Positions 9,846 through 18,132 of a stretch of DNA of 64,000 nt are shown here, piece after piece. The position numbers were made by a program, and so were the translations under genes. The DNA lies in contig NZ_CP036298.1 of NCBI RefSeq assembly GCF_007752135.1, forward strand, positions 3,906,001 to 3,970,000. Direction: 5' to 3'. The number at the start of each line of letters is the position of its first letter. Within the stretch, counting starts at the first letter, position 1. The DNA is from Aureliella helgolandensis. GTDB lineage: Bacteria > Planctomycetota > Planctomycetia > Pirellulales > Pirellulaceae. The notes under the pieces were generated by a model. That model made no database searches. It saw only the letters and a program-made list of their open reading frames with translations, and was not told where the DNA came from.

Positions 9846-10184
9846 CTAGCAAAGTTTGGTGCCATTGGGGACAGGCTGGTCAGGAATGGCTAACACGACA
9901 TCGCCATTGTCTCGATGGAGTCCAACCAACAAACACTCCGACATAAAGGGACCGATCTGTTTGGGCGGAAAGTTGATGACGGCTAAAACCTGCCGGCCGA
10001 TCAATTCGGTGGGAGTGTATAAAGTGGTAACTTGGGAGCTTGTTTTTTTCACGCCCAGATTCGCCCCAAAGTCGATGGTGATTTTGTAGGCCGGTTTGTG
10101 CGCTTCGGGAAACTCGCGGGCGTCAATCACGGTTCCGACCCGCAGTTCAACTTTCGCAAAGTCGCTCCAAAGAATCTCTTCCAA
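9846..10184 (-). CDS. csaA: CsaA-like tRNA-binding-domain (OB-fold) protein
   Basis: A 112-residue stand-alone EMAP/tRNA-binding OB-fold. Family landmarks are VELRVGTVIDAREFPEA near the start, KITIDFG, the central LIGRQVLAVINFPPKQIG and LLVGLHRDNGDVVLAIPD. CsaA proteins are dimers of about 110 residues described as export-related chaperones; a tRNA-binding role is also possible. The gene follows the HD-hydrolase gene by 18 bases on the same strand, so they are probably co-transcribed. No reason for the pairing is visible. Confidence 0.88.
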   Translation of the reverse strand: MEEILWSDFAKVELRVGTVIDAREFPEAHKPAYKITIDFGANLGVKKTSSQVTTLYTPTELIGRQVLAVINFPPKQIGPFMSECLLVGLHRDNGDVVLAIPDQPVPNGTKLC

Positions 10185-10202
10185 GGCTAACTCCTCACTT
10201 GT

Positions 10203-10874
10203 TTACAGGGATGTGTCTGGCACTCGGGAAACCTCTCCGTCGCATTCTAAGAAAAACTGATCGAGAAACGAACGCATGAATTCCTCGCGTTGTAGGGCGA
10301 TGATTCTAGCGGGTTCGGTGTTGAGGAGTGCGCGAAGTTTGAAGAGCTTCTCATGAAAATGGCCTACGCCGGTTGGAGCGGTCGGTGAGGCGGCATCTCG
10401 CTGACTAGGCAGGTAGAATGGCTGCCCCTTGGCGGCGCCGTATTCAATCGTGCGGACAATTCCAATGGCGCCCAAGGCATCCAAACGATCGGCGTCTTGA
10501 ACGATTTTTCCCTCTAGGCTCAGCTGGTCAGCCGGCACCCCTTTTCGAAACGAAATGTTGTCCACAATGTGCGTTACGTGTTCGACGATCTCCTGGGGGA
10601 CTCCCTGGGCTGACAGAATCTCCCGCGAGAACTCTGCGCTGCGTTCAAGGCCGTCGTGGAACTTGGCATCTCCCACGTCATGCAACAGCGCGGCTAGGTC
10701 TACTACCAGGCGGGAGCCACCGGTCTCCGTTTGAATCTGCCGAGCGGTGCGCAAAACTCGCGAAACATGGTCGAAGCCATGACCGGCTTGTTGCCCCTGC
10801 ATGCGTTCTGCGGCGATCGCTGCAGTGGTGTCTGTCCACCTCTGCTGTTGCTGTGGACTCACGGGTTCACTCAA
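10203..10874 (-). CDS. HD-domain phosphohydrolase, YedJ-like
   Basis: A 223-residue metal-dependent phosphohydrolase. Metal-binding residues are HGFDH (around 33-37), LLHDVGD (around 67-73) and QDADRLDALGAIG (around 127-139), the full H...HD...D set. The layout and length match the YedJ/YpgQ group, for which nucleotide pyrophosphohydrolase activity has been described. Cytoplasmic. Upstream gene of a two-gene unit with csaA. The true substrate cannot be read from sequence. Confidence 0.87.
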   Translation of the reverse strand: MSEPVSPQQQQRWTDTTAAIAAERMQGQQAGHGFDHVSRVLRTARQIQTETGGSRLVVDLAALLHDVGDAKFHDGLERSAEFSREILSAQGVPQEIVEHVTHIVDNISFRKGVPADQLSLEGKIVQDADRLDALGAIGIVRTIEYGAAKGQPFYLPSQRDAASPTAPTGVGHFHEKLFKLRALLNTEPARIIALQREEFMRSFLDQFFLECDGEVSRVPDTSL

Positions 10875-11135
10875 GGCTGTTTCCTAACGGTTTCTGGTCG
10901 AAGGTGATGCAGTTAGACGCACTATTAGCGTTCGTGGCGAGGCCCTGTTCGACTTGCGCAGTCGCGGGAGAAGTACTTTTGTAGCGGCAACTCGTGGAAA
11001 CGCATAGGTGCTCACAATGCACGGCTGAGCGGCAAATTGAGCTATACTTTGGTGTTCCAACGGCTCGTCTCTTCGGCTGGCTGCCAGGGGCACCGTGTTT
11101 TAAGTCTTAGGTTCAAACCGCTTGAGGTCTACAAG

Positions 11136-12653
11136 ATGTTTTGGAAGTTTTGTGTACTCCCCGCAATGTTGGTCGGCTGTTTTGCAGTGGGGCTCCCTGG
11201 GGGGAGCAACGCTCAGGAAACGCAAGGAGCAAAGGTCGAGAAACGCCCCAATATCCTACTGATGCTCTGCGACGACATTCGCTTCAATGCCTTGGGATGC
11301 ATGGGGCATCCGCATCTTAAAACTCCGAATATCGATCGGCTGGCATCCGAGGGTGTCCTGTTCGAGAATGTGTTTTGCACAACCAGCTTGTGCTCTCCCA
11401 GCCGGGCGTCCATTCTCAGCGGTTTGTACGCGCACACGCATGGCGTCACCAACAATTTTACAGAGTTCCCCGATTCAATGGGAACCTTCCCCATCCAGTT
11501 GCAGAAGGTCGGGTACGAAACCGCCTATATCGGCAAGTACCACATGGGGGAGAACAACGACGAACCGCGGCCCGGTTTTGACCACTTTGTGACCCATAAA
11601 GGACAGGGACAGTATTTCGATACTGAATTTAATGTTGACGGGCAGGGGGGCAAAGTAGTGCCCGGATATTACACAACCGTCGTGACGGATATGGCTGAAG
11701 AGTGGATTCAGGACCGGTCCGGCGACAAGCCTTGGATGATGATGATTGGCCAGAAAGCTCCTCACAGCTTCTATTTTCCGGAACCGAAATACGAACACGC
11801 GTTTGATGACGTTGAAATCGACTACCCCCATTCCGCCTTTGATCTATCCGATAAGCCGGAGTGGATCCGGCAGCGGCTCAATACCTGGCACGGTATTTAC
11901 GGTCCCCTGTTTGATTGGAGGAAGGACTTCCCGGATACTTCGGCCGCTGCAGTGCTCGATTTCCAAGCTATGGTGCGGGCTTACATGGGCACTATTCTTA
12001 GCGTCGATGACAGCATGGGACGGCTCGTTCAACTGCTGGCAGAACGTGGCGAACTTGAGAATACGATCGTGATTTTCATGGGAGACAACGGCTTGCTGGA
12101 GGGGGAACATGGCATGGTCGATAAGCGGACGATGCATGAACCCAGTATTCGGATTCCACTGGTAATGCGATATCCGGGAATGTCTGGTGGAAGCGCCAAG
12201 CGTGTCAAGCAGCAAGTGCTGACGGTGGACATCGCCCCCACCCTGTGCGAACTCGCCGGTGCAGAACCTCTTCCCAAGATTCATGGACGTTCGCTGGTAC
12301 AGCTGGTTGCGGACAAAGATCCCGCTTGGCGGACATCGTGGTTCTACCATTACAACTACGAGAAACAGTTCCCGTATACGCCCAATGTCCGTGGCGTTCG
12401 CACCGACCGCTGGAAATTGATCCGGTATCCGCATGGCGACGGACAGGCGGATCGCCACATGGGGGAACTCTACGACTTGGCCAACGATCCAGATGAGCTT
12501 CACAACTTGTTCGGCGCACCGGAGCAACAGGAACGCATCGCTGAACTATCCAATGAACTACTGGAGCTGATGGCGGCAACGGGAATCTCTGAAGATACCA
12601 TGCCACTCGATGAGGGCATTAAGGGAGAATTGCCAGACGCATCGATTCGCTAG
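11136..12653 (+). CDS. Secreted type I sulfatase
   Basis: A 505-residue sulfatase with signal peptide (residues 3-26, probable cleavage after SNA). Metal ligands are in LCDDIR, the formylglycine Cys86 in [11 protein letters not shown], followed by YIGKYHMG and [16 protein letters not shown] 11136 is preferred to the upstream in-frame start because a GAGG sits about 9 bases before it and the signal peptide begins there. The C-terminal region ([14 protein letters not shown]) is the standard sulfatase end. Third sulfatase within 6.5 kb; none is adjacent to a formylglycine-generating enzyme gene in this window. Confidence 0.92.
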   Translation: MFWKFCVLPAMLVGCFAVGLPGGSNAQETQGAKVEKRPNILLMLCDDIRFNALGCMGHPHLKTPNIDRLASEGVLFENVFCTTSLCSPSRASILSGLYAHTHGVTNNFTEFPDSMGTFPIQLQKVGYETAYIGKYHMGENNDEPRPGFDHFVTHKGQGQYFDTEFNVDGQGGKVVPGYYTTVVTDMAEEWIQDRSGDKPWMMMIGQKAPHSFYFPEPKYEHAFDDVEIDYPHSAFDLSDKPEWIRQRLNTWHGIYGPLFDWRKDFPDTSAAAVLDFQAMVRAYMGTILSVDDSMGRLVQLLAERGELENTIVIFMGDNGLLEGEHGMVDKRTMHEPSIRIPLVMRYPGMSGGSAKRVKQQVLTVDIAPTLCELAGAEPLPKIHGRSLVQLVADKDPAWRTSWFYHYNYEKQFPYTPNVRGVRTDRWKLIRYPHGDGQADRHMGELYDLANDPDELHNLFGAPEQQERIAELSNELLELMAATGISEDTMPLDEGIKGELPDASIR

Positions 12654-12689
12654 CCTGCAGCCACTGAATTTTCAGGCTATCCATAAGAA

Positions 12690-12721
12690 AACCTCTGCAA
12701 ACCTGTTGGTTTGCAGAGGTT
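12690..12721 (-). terminator. Intrinsic terminator of nrdJ
   Basis: Perfect 14-base arms, AACCTCTGCAAACC (12690-12703) and its complement (12708-12721), around a 4-base loop. On the minus strand the stem is followed by TTTTCTTAT, so it fits as the terminator of the nrdJ transcript, 44 bases after its stop. On the plus strand no T tract follows, so it is a weaker fit for the convergent sulfatase. Confidence 0.85.
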
Positions 12722-12764
12722 GGAGAAAACGTACTGCTACGCTCTTAAAGCGGTGACTCGTGGA

Positions 12765-15764
12765 CTAGCTACAGCCCATGGAGTTACCGCAATTGTGGCA
12801 GAGGTAACAGTTGCCGTTTCTTACCGTGATTGCACCGCAGTTATCGCAGCTTGGGGCGTCGGACTGGAATCCGGCGAACTGGCCGTTCCGCGATTCACCA
12901 GTGGCTGAATCGGCGGGAGCTGCCAAGGCGACTCCGGCCCGCTCAAGACTCTGGGCATTTACTACGTTGAGTTGACCACTATAGCGGGCAGAGGTCTGGA
13001 CTTCAGGTTCGGTTTCCACAGCACCATTTCCATCGGCTTGCTTTGCCGTGGCCTGTGGCGTGGCGGAGTCGTTCGCGTAGTTGGCACCGCCCGCAGCAGC
13101 CTCGCGATAGCCCGCCAGGAAGGTAATTCCCATCCAACGGAAAATGTAGTCGACGACACTCTTGGCGATGCGCACATCGGGATTCGTGGTGTGTCCCATG
13201 GGCTCAAATCGCGTATGCCCAAACTTGTTCACCAAGACTTCCAGTGGCACGCCGTACTGCAACGACATGGAAATGGCCGTTCCAAAGCTGTCCATCAGAC
13301 CACCTACGGTCGAACCCTCTTTGGCCATCGTGATGAACAATTCGCCCGGCCGACCATCGGGGTAGAGCCCAACGTTCAAATAGCCTTCATGTCCCGCGAT
13401 ATTGAACTTGTGCGTCAGCGATTGCCGCGTGTCGGGCAATCGCTCGCGGCGCGGCTTGTAGACAATCTTTTCCTTCACCACTTCCTTGGCCTTGGTTTCC
13501 TCCGACTTGGTGTTCAGAGGTTGACTCTGCTTCGAGCCATCGCGGTAAATTGCGATCGCTTTCAGGCCCAGTTCCCAGCCCCAGAAGTAGGCTTCCGCGA
13601 TATCCTTGGGGGTCACATCATGCGGCATGTTGACCGTCTTGGAGATCGCACCCGACAGAAACGGTTGCGCGGCGGCCATCATTTGTACGTGAGCCTGCCA
13701 CGCGATGCTCCTGGTTCCCTTGGCGGGTTTGAAAGCACAATCGAAGACTGGCAGGTGCGCGTCCTTGAGGAAGGGAGCCCCTTCAATCGTATCGTTCTCG
13801 TCGACGTAGTCGATGATCGCTTTGACCTGATCGTCGGTATAGCCGAGCGTCTCAAGTCCTAGGGCGACCGAACGATTGACAATCTTCAGAACGCCTCCGC
13901 CGGCAAGTTGCTTGTACTTGACCAACGCAATGTCGGGCTCGATGCCTGTTGTGTCACAGTCCATCATGAAACTGATGGTTCCGGTGGGAGCCAAGACGGT
14001 CGCTTGAGCGTTGCGGTAGCCATAACGGTCACCCAGCTCGACCACTTTGTCCCATAGATCTTTGGCCGCCTGTTTGAGGTAATCAGGGCCGGCACTATCA
14101 ATGTTCCGGACTGCATCGCGGTGCTTGCGCATCACACGCTGCATCGGCTCTCGATTGGGCTCGTAGCGGTCGAAGGTTCCCACGACCCCTGCCAGCTCAG
14201 CGCTGGTCAAGTTGGCCGCACCGTGCAACAACGCGGTCAACGAGCCGCAGATTCCGCGTGCTTCGTCTGAGTCGTAAGCGGCACCAGCCGTCATGATCAA
14301 GCTGCCGAGATTGGAATAACCCAAGCCAAGTGGACGGTACTTGTGGCTGTTTTCTGCAATCTCCGGCGTTGGATAGCTTGCATGCCCCACCAAAATCTCT
14401 TGGGCGATGAAGTAGATTCGGCAAGCAGCCACGAAACCTTCCACATCGAATAGCCCATCCGCTTTGCGGTACTTCATCAAGTTGATGCTGGCTAAGTTGC
14501 AGGCGGTGTTATCCAGGAACATGTATTCTGAACAGGGATTGCTGGCATTGATGGGCCCGGAATTGGGGCAGGTGTGCCAATCGTTGATCGTGGTGTCATA
14601 CTGCACACCTGGATCGCCGCAGTTCCAAGCGCAATCGGCCATGGTGTCTAGCAGCTGCCGAGCATCGTGGGTTGGCGGTTCGTCTGTCGATTTTGCGCTG
14701 ACCCAGGTTGTGGTCCACGGTTGCTTGTCGCGAACCGCTTTCATGAAATCGTTGGTGACCCGTACAGAAAGATTGGCATTCTGAAAGAAGACCGAAGAGT
14801 ACGCTTCGCCGTTGAAGTTCGACTCGTAACCTTCGCGAATCAGCGAATGGGCCTTCTGCTCTTCACGCCACTTGCACTCGATGAAGTCGAGAATGTCGGG
14901 GTGCGTAATTTTCAGCGACTGCATTTTAGCTGCGCGACGGGTTTTGCCACCACTCTTCACGACACCAGCGATCGAGTCATAGACCTTCATGAAAGAGAGT
15001 GGGCCCGAAGGGGTTCCGCCACCTGAGAGTTTCTCCCGTCGGCTGCGAATGGTTGATAGATCGGTTCCCGTACCACTTCCAAACTTGAAGAGCATCGCTT
15101 CGCTACTGGCCAGCCGCATGATGTCCTCCATGTTGTCATCCACGCTCTGGATGAAACAGGCGGAACCCTGCGGGAACTCGTAGGGATTCTGCGGTTGCTC
15201 TACTTGCTGCGTTTCCGGATTGAAATTCCAAGTGCAGGGAGAACCGGTAACTCCGTACTGATGAAACAATCCGACATTGAACCAAACGGGAGAGTTGAAC
15301 GCACCATGTTGATGAACGCACAGCCAGGATAGTTCGTTATAGAATCGTTCACCGTCGCTGACGGTGTCGAAATAGCCATCCGCAATTCCCCAATCGGTAA
15401 TCGTCCGCGTGACGCGGTGGATCAGCTGCCGAACGCTGTTCTCGCGTTCTGGTGTTCCCGGCTCGCCGTAAAAGTATTTGCTGACGACGACATTGGTAGC
15501 TAGCTGACTCCATTTTTCAGGAATTTCGCAGTCGGTTTGCTCAAATAGGGCCTTGCCCGCTTCATCCTTGATCGCAGCGCTACGAATCTCCCAACCCACG
15601 GTATCAAACGGATCGGTATCTGCTGGACAAAATCGCTGCTCGATCTTCATTCCTGCACCCGTTCCTCTCTTGGTGGGCTCTACTTGCGAATTGCCCCCTG
15701 CGCCATCCTGTGTCGTTGGCGATTGGACATTCTGACCCTTGCGCCCCAGTTCAACTGTAGACAT
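12765..15764 (-). CDS. nrdJ: Vitamin B12-dependent (class II) ribonucleotide reductase
   Basis: A 999-residue adenosylcobalamin-dependent reductase making deoxynucleotides in the cytoplasm. Visible landmarks: GSACFIQSVDDNMEDI (first redox cysteine region, about 200), FGSGTGTDLSTIRS, NASNPCSEYMFLDNTACNLASINL holding the active-site N-x-C-x-E (about 405), and LAPTGTISFMMDCDTTGIEPD (about 585). The end is a zinc-ribbon-like tail, CDNCG...CYLCHNCG...GCS, as in the long NrdJ form. The ATG has only a distant AGGAG (about 11 bases upstream). I looked for a cobalamin riboswitch and for NrdR boxes upstream and found neither. Monocistronic, with a strong terminator. Confidence 0.95.
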   Translation of the reverse strand: MSTVELGRKGQNVQSPTTQDGAGGNSQVEPTKRGTGAGMKIEQRFCPADTDPFDTVGWEIRSAAIKDEAGKALFEQTDCEIPEKWSQLATNVVVSKYFYGEPGTPERENSVRQLIHRVTRTITDWGIADGYFDTVSDGERFYNELSWLCVHQHGAFNSPVWFNVGLFHQYGVTGSPCTWNFNPETQQVEQPQNPYEFPQGSACFIQSVDDNMEDIMRLASSEAMLFKFGSGTGTDLSTIRSRREKLSGGGTPSGPLSFMKVYDSIAGVVKSGGKTRRAAKMQSLKITHPDILDFIECKWREEQKAHSLIREGYESNFNGEAYSSVFFQNANLSVRVTNDFMKAVRDKQPWTTTWVSAKSTDEPPTHDARQLLDTMADCAWNCGDPGVQYDTTINDWHTCPNSGPINASNPCSEYMFLDNTACNLASINLMKYRKADGLFDVEGFVAACRIYFIAQEILVGHASYPTPEIAENSHKYRPLGLGYSNLGSLIMTAGAAYDSDEARGICGSLTALLHGAANLTSAELAGVVGTFDRYEPNREPMQRVMRKHRDAVRNIDSAGPDYLKQAAKDLWDKVVELGDRYGYRNAQATVLAPTGTISFMMDCDTTGIEPDIALVKYKQLAGGGVLKIVNRSVALGLETLGYTDDQVKAIIDYVDENDTIEGAPFLKDAHLPVFDCAFKPAKGTRSIAWQAHVQMMAAAQPFLSGAISKTVNMPHDVTPKDIAEAYFWGWELGLKAIAIYRDGSKQSQPLNTKSEETKAKEVVKEKIVYKPRRERLPDTRQSLTHKFNIAGHEGYLNVGLYPDGRPGELFITMAKEGSTVGGLMDSFGTAISMSLQYGVPLEVLVNKFGHTRFEPMGHTTNPDVRIAKSVVDYIFRWMGITFLAGYREAAAGGANYANDSATPQATAKQADGNGAVETEPEVQTSARYSGQLNVVNAQSLERAGVALAAPADSATGESRNGQFAGFQSDAPSCDNCGAITVRNGNCYLCHNCGNSMGCS

Positions 15765-16213
15765 CCTACCAAGCTCCTGTATGCATCAATTTTGAGGAAA
15801 CTCGCGTGCTATCCACCATCCTGGAACACGCCAACGCACTCCGTTCCCATGTGCTACACGGGAATCGAAATAAGTTGCCGTAGTGCCTCCAAGCTTTAAA
15901 CGCGGATGCTGATCGAGATAAGAAAAACGGTACCTACGTCCACCTTCATGGTTGTCGTTGGACTTCTTTGTAAGGGCTCTCCGCCCAGCTCAAGACTCCT
16001 TACGAACTCAGATGCTTTTCGTGTGCAAAGAACCACTACCTGTAGTAGGTCGGGTTGTTGATAGCACAACATCTAGCACTTTGGAAAGAGTTTATCGAAT
16101 CTTCGTCGAGTGTCAAACTTCGATTTACAAGAATGCGCAAGTTGGCTGCAAATCATCACTTGGGACGATTTTGCGAGCTCCAGTGCCACTGCTCGCAACT
16201 GTCTGCGCCTCGC

Positions 16214-16300
16214 CCTAACTCATTACCTTCAAACGCTTTGTGAAGATTCGTTGAAGGTTAGGTGAATCCCGTATGGCACGAATAAGTTCGCGGGATTTTT
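16214..16300 (+). terminator. Two adjacent stem-loops, the second terminator-like on the plus strand
   Basis: First structure: CCTAAC (16214-16219) pairs with GTTAGG (16257-16262), enclosing CTTCAAACG (16227-16235) paired with CGTTGAAG (16249-16256) with one bulged A. Second: AATCCCG (16265-16271) pairs with CGGGATT (16291-16297) and runs into TTTTT. The polarity is that of a plus-strand intrinsic terminator, yet no plus-strand gene lies upstream. This suggests a small RNA or a structural element. Confidence 0.45.
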
Positions 16301-16449
16301 CCCTTCGGGTTGCCGCCAACCTGCCGAAGTCGAAGGATAGGGAGAACGGGAGGTCTGGGGTGAGGTGGGGAGCTGCGGCGATGGGAGCTGCAAAATTGCG
16401 CACTCCCTAAACGGGGTAATGAAGATACACCCGCCTTGTAGGACAATGG

Positions 16450-16475
16450 GGGTGGCCTATGCCATGGGGCCACCC
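16450..16475 (-). terminator. Stem-loop after the helicase gene
   Basis: GGGTGGCC (16450-16457) pairs with GGCCACCC (16468-16475), 20 bases after the helicase stop on the minus strand. There is no clear T tract, so it may protect the 3' end rather than act as a classical intrinsic terminator. Confidence 0.5.
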
Positions 16476-16494
16476 TCTAACCGTGTGAGGCTAG

Positions 16495-17847
16495 TTAGCG
16501 CTTTGCACCCACCTTAGCGAGTCGCGGGTTGGCTTTGCGTTTCATTGGGAAGAGACGCTTCTTGCGCGGCTGCTCTGGCTCATTGGCGGATGTCTCTTTG
16601 GCCAATGCCTCCTCGGCACGCATGGTGTCGTAGGCCGTGGGGATGGTGGCGCCCCCTTCACTAAGTTCGTCCCGCATCAGCAGCAGATTGATATTCAACT
16701 CAATCGAGGTGAGTTGGCTCCCCTCGTCTGCGGTCACAAAGGTGAAGGCGATGCCTTCGCGGCCCATCCGGCCGGTGCGACCCACGCGATGCACGTAATC
16801 GTCGCAATCGAGCGGTATGTCGTAGTTGATGATATGGGAGACGGTGGAAACGTCGATCCCACGCCCAACCACGTCGGTTGCGACCAAAATTCGCACTTTG
16901 CCATTGCGCAGGTCGCTAAACACGCGATCGCGATCACGCTGGTTCATATCACCGTGAATGCAATCGACCCGCACGCCTGCCAAATTGGGATATTTGGCCA
17001 GCTCTTTCTGCAAGGAGAGGTGCAAACGGTCTGTCCCGCGTTTGGTCCGGCAGAAGATAATGGCCTGCTCGGGCTCCTCGCGACAAAGCAATTTAACGAG
17101 CAGCGGGAATTTGTCCTTCTGCTTGATACTCAGATAGCGCTGTTCAATCGATTCGACGGAGACCTGCTTGCTTGAGCAATTGATATGCACTGGTTCGACG
17201 AGGTAACGCTTGGTGAGACGTTGAATATCGTCTGCGAGCGTAGCGCTCAGGAGCATCGTTTGACGATCTTTGGGGCAGGCTCGCAAAATCTGCTCGATGG
17301 CAGGTCGGAAGCCGATATCAAGCATTCGATCCGCTTCGTCGAGTACGACGCACCACAGATCTTGCGTTTTGAAGGTTCGCCGCTGGATATGGTCGTAGAC
17401 GCGGCCGGGGGTGCCGACGACGATTTGAGTTCCCTCTTCCAGTTGCGCCATTTGACGCCGCATGTGCTTGCCGCCAGCTAGGACGGTGATTGCCGTTTTG
17501 CAGCCTTGGGCCAGCCGCTCAATTTCTTGAAACACCTGCTCCGCCAATTCGCGGGTCGGTACCAAGATCAACGCTTGCGGATTGCGACACTCACTCAACG
17601 GGTCGAGCATCTCTAAGATGGGAATGGAAAACGCTGCCGTTTTCCCGGTTCCTGTGCGAGCTTGTCCCAGAATATCGTGCCCATCCAGGGCAGGGGGGAT
17701 GACCGAGGCTTGGATGGGAGAGGGGGTCTCATACCCAAGTCGCTCGAGTGCTCGCATCATTACTGGTGAGAGGTCCAATTCCTTAAAAGAACTGGCCTCG
17801 GACGGAGCCCGTGGCTCCGCTTGGTTGGATTTACTTTCAGACTGCAT
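16495..17847 (-). CDS. DEAD-box ATP-dependent RNA helicase
   Basis: A 450-residue RNA helicase with all motifs in order: Q motif region with F-x-E-L, ARTGTGKTAAF (motif I), PTRELA (Ia), GTPGR (Ib), VLDEADRML (II), SAT (III), IIFCRTKRGTDR (IV), HGDMNQRDRD, ATDVVGRGID (V) and HRVGRTGR (VI). It ends in a short basic tail (RKKRLFPMKRKANPRLAKVGAKR is roughly its content). ATG 17847 is chosen over the upstream TTG at 17865 because AGGAAG lies 3-8 bases before it. Such enzymes unwind mRNA or rRNA and are often cold- or stress-regulated. The leader contains two strong stem-loops. Confidence 0.92.
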   Translation of the reverse strand: MQSESKSNQAEPRAPSEASSFKELDLSPVMMRALERLGYETPSPIQASVIPPALDGHDILGQARTGTGKTAAFSIPILEMLDPLSECRNPQALILVPTRELAEQVFQEIERLAQGCKTAITVLAGGKHMRRQMAQLEEGTQIVVGTPGRVYDHIQRRTFKTQDLWCVVLDEADRMLDIGFRPAIEQILRACPKDRQTMLLSATLADDIQRLTKRYLVEPVHINCSSKQVSVESIEQRYLSIKQKDKFPLLVKLLCREEPEQAIIFCRTKRGTDRLHLSLQKELAKYPNLAGVRVDCIHGDMNQRDRDRVFSDLRNGKVRILVATDVVGRGIDVSTVSHIINYDIPLDCDDYVHRVGRTGRMGREGIAFTFVTADEGSQLTSIELNINLLLMRDELSEGGATIPTAYDTMRAEEALAKETSANEPEQPRKKRLFPMKRKANPRLAKVGAKR

Positions 17848-17894
17848 GAACTTCCTAGAAGACAAATAAGCGGGGGGATGTGAAATGTCGTAAC

Positions 17895-17969
17895 GTCGTG
17901 ATTCTCACGACAATTTCCCAGCCCGACGCATTGGTGCAGTCGAATAACTGCACCAATGCTTCGGGCTGG
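17895..17969 (-). promoter_or_regulatory. Tandem stem-loops in the helicase leader
   Basis: A large hairpin, CCAGCCCGA (17918-17926) plus CATTGGTGCAGT (17929-17940), pairs with its complement (17947-17958 and 17961-17969) around a 6-base loop, with one 2x2 internal mismatch. A second hairpin, GTCGTG (17895-17900) with CACGAC (17906-17911), lies next to it. Neither strand has a T tract after the stems, so they are not ordinary terminators. They lie 48-122 bases upstream of the helicase ATG, within its probable 5' untranslated leader if the promoter is beyond 17970. Confidence 0.6.
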
Positions 17970-18132
17970 ATACTTCGACGCACTCTCTATGTTAGCTTCT
18001 AACCCCCATTCTTGTCACTCCCCATTGTTGTTTGGGAGCAAACAGTGTGCAATTACATTGGATATTCGGGTCCGAATGTAAGGGAGTCCCCGGTTATTCG
18101 GTAAAATATACCAATGGGAGATTCTAGGTTAG

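Larger units (their letters stand above)
15765..16494. other. Long intergenic region upstream of nrdJ
   Basis: 730 bases between nrdJ (minus) and the end of the helicase gene (minus). It must hold the nrdJ promoter. The middle part holds two adjacent stem-loops listed separately; around 16320-16400 is a G-rich plus-strand stretch without an open frame of interest. No B12 box was found. A plus-strand small RNA ending at 16300 is possible but unproven. Confidence 0.5.

Noticed and set aside
15765-16260. Cobalamin riboswitch upstream of nrdJ
   Set aside because: No B12 box or the expected junction helices could be found on the minus strand.
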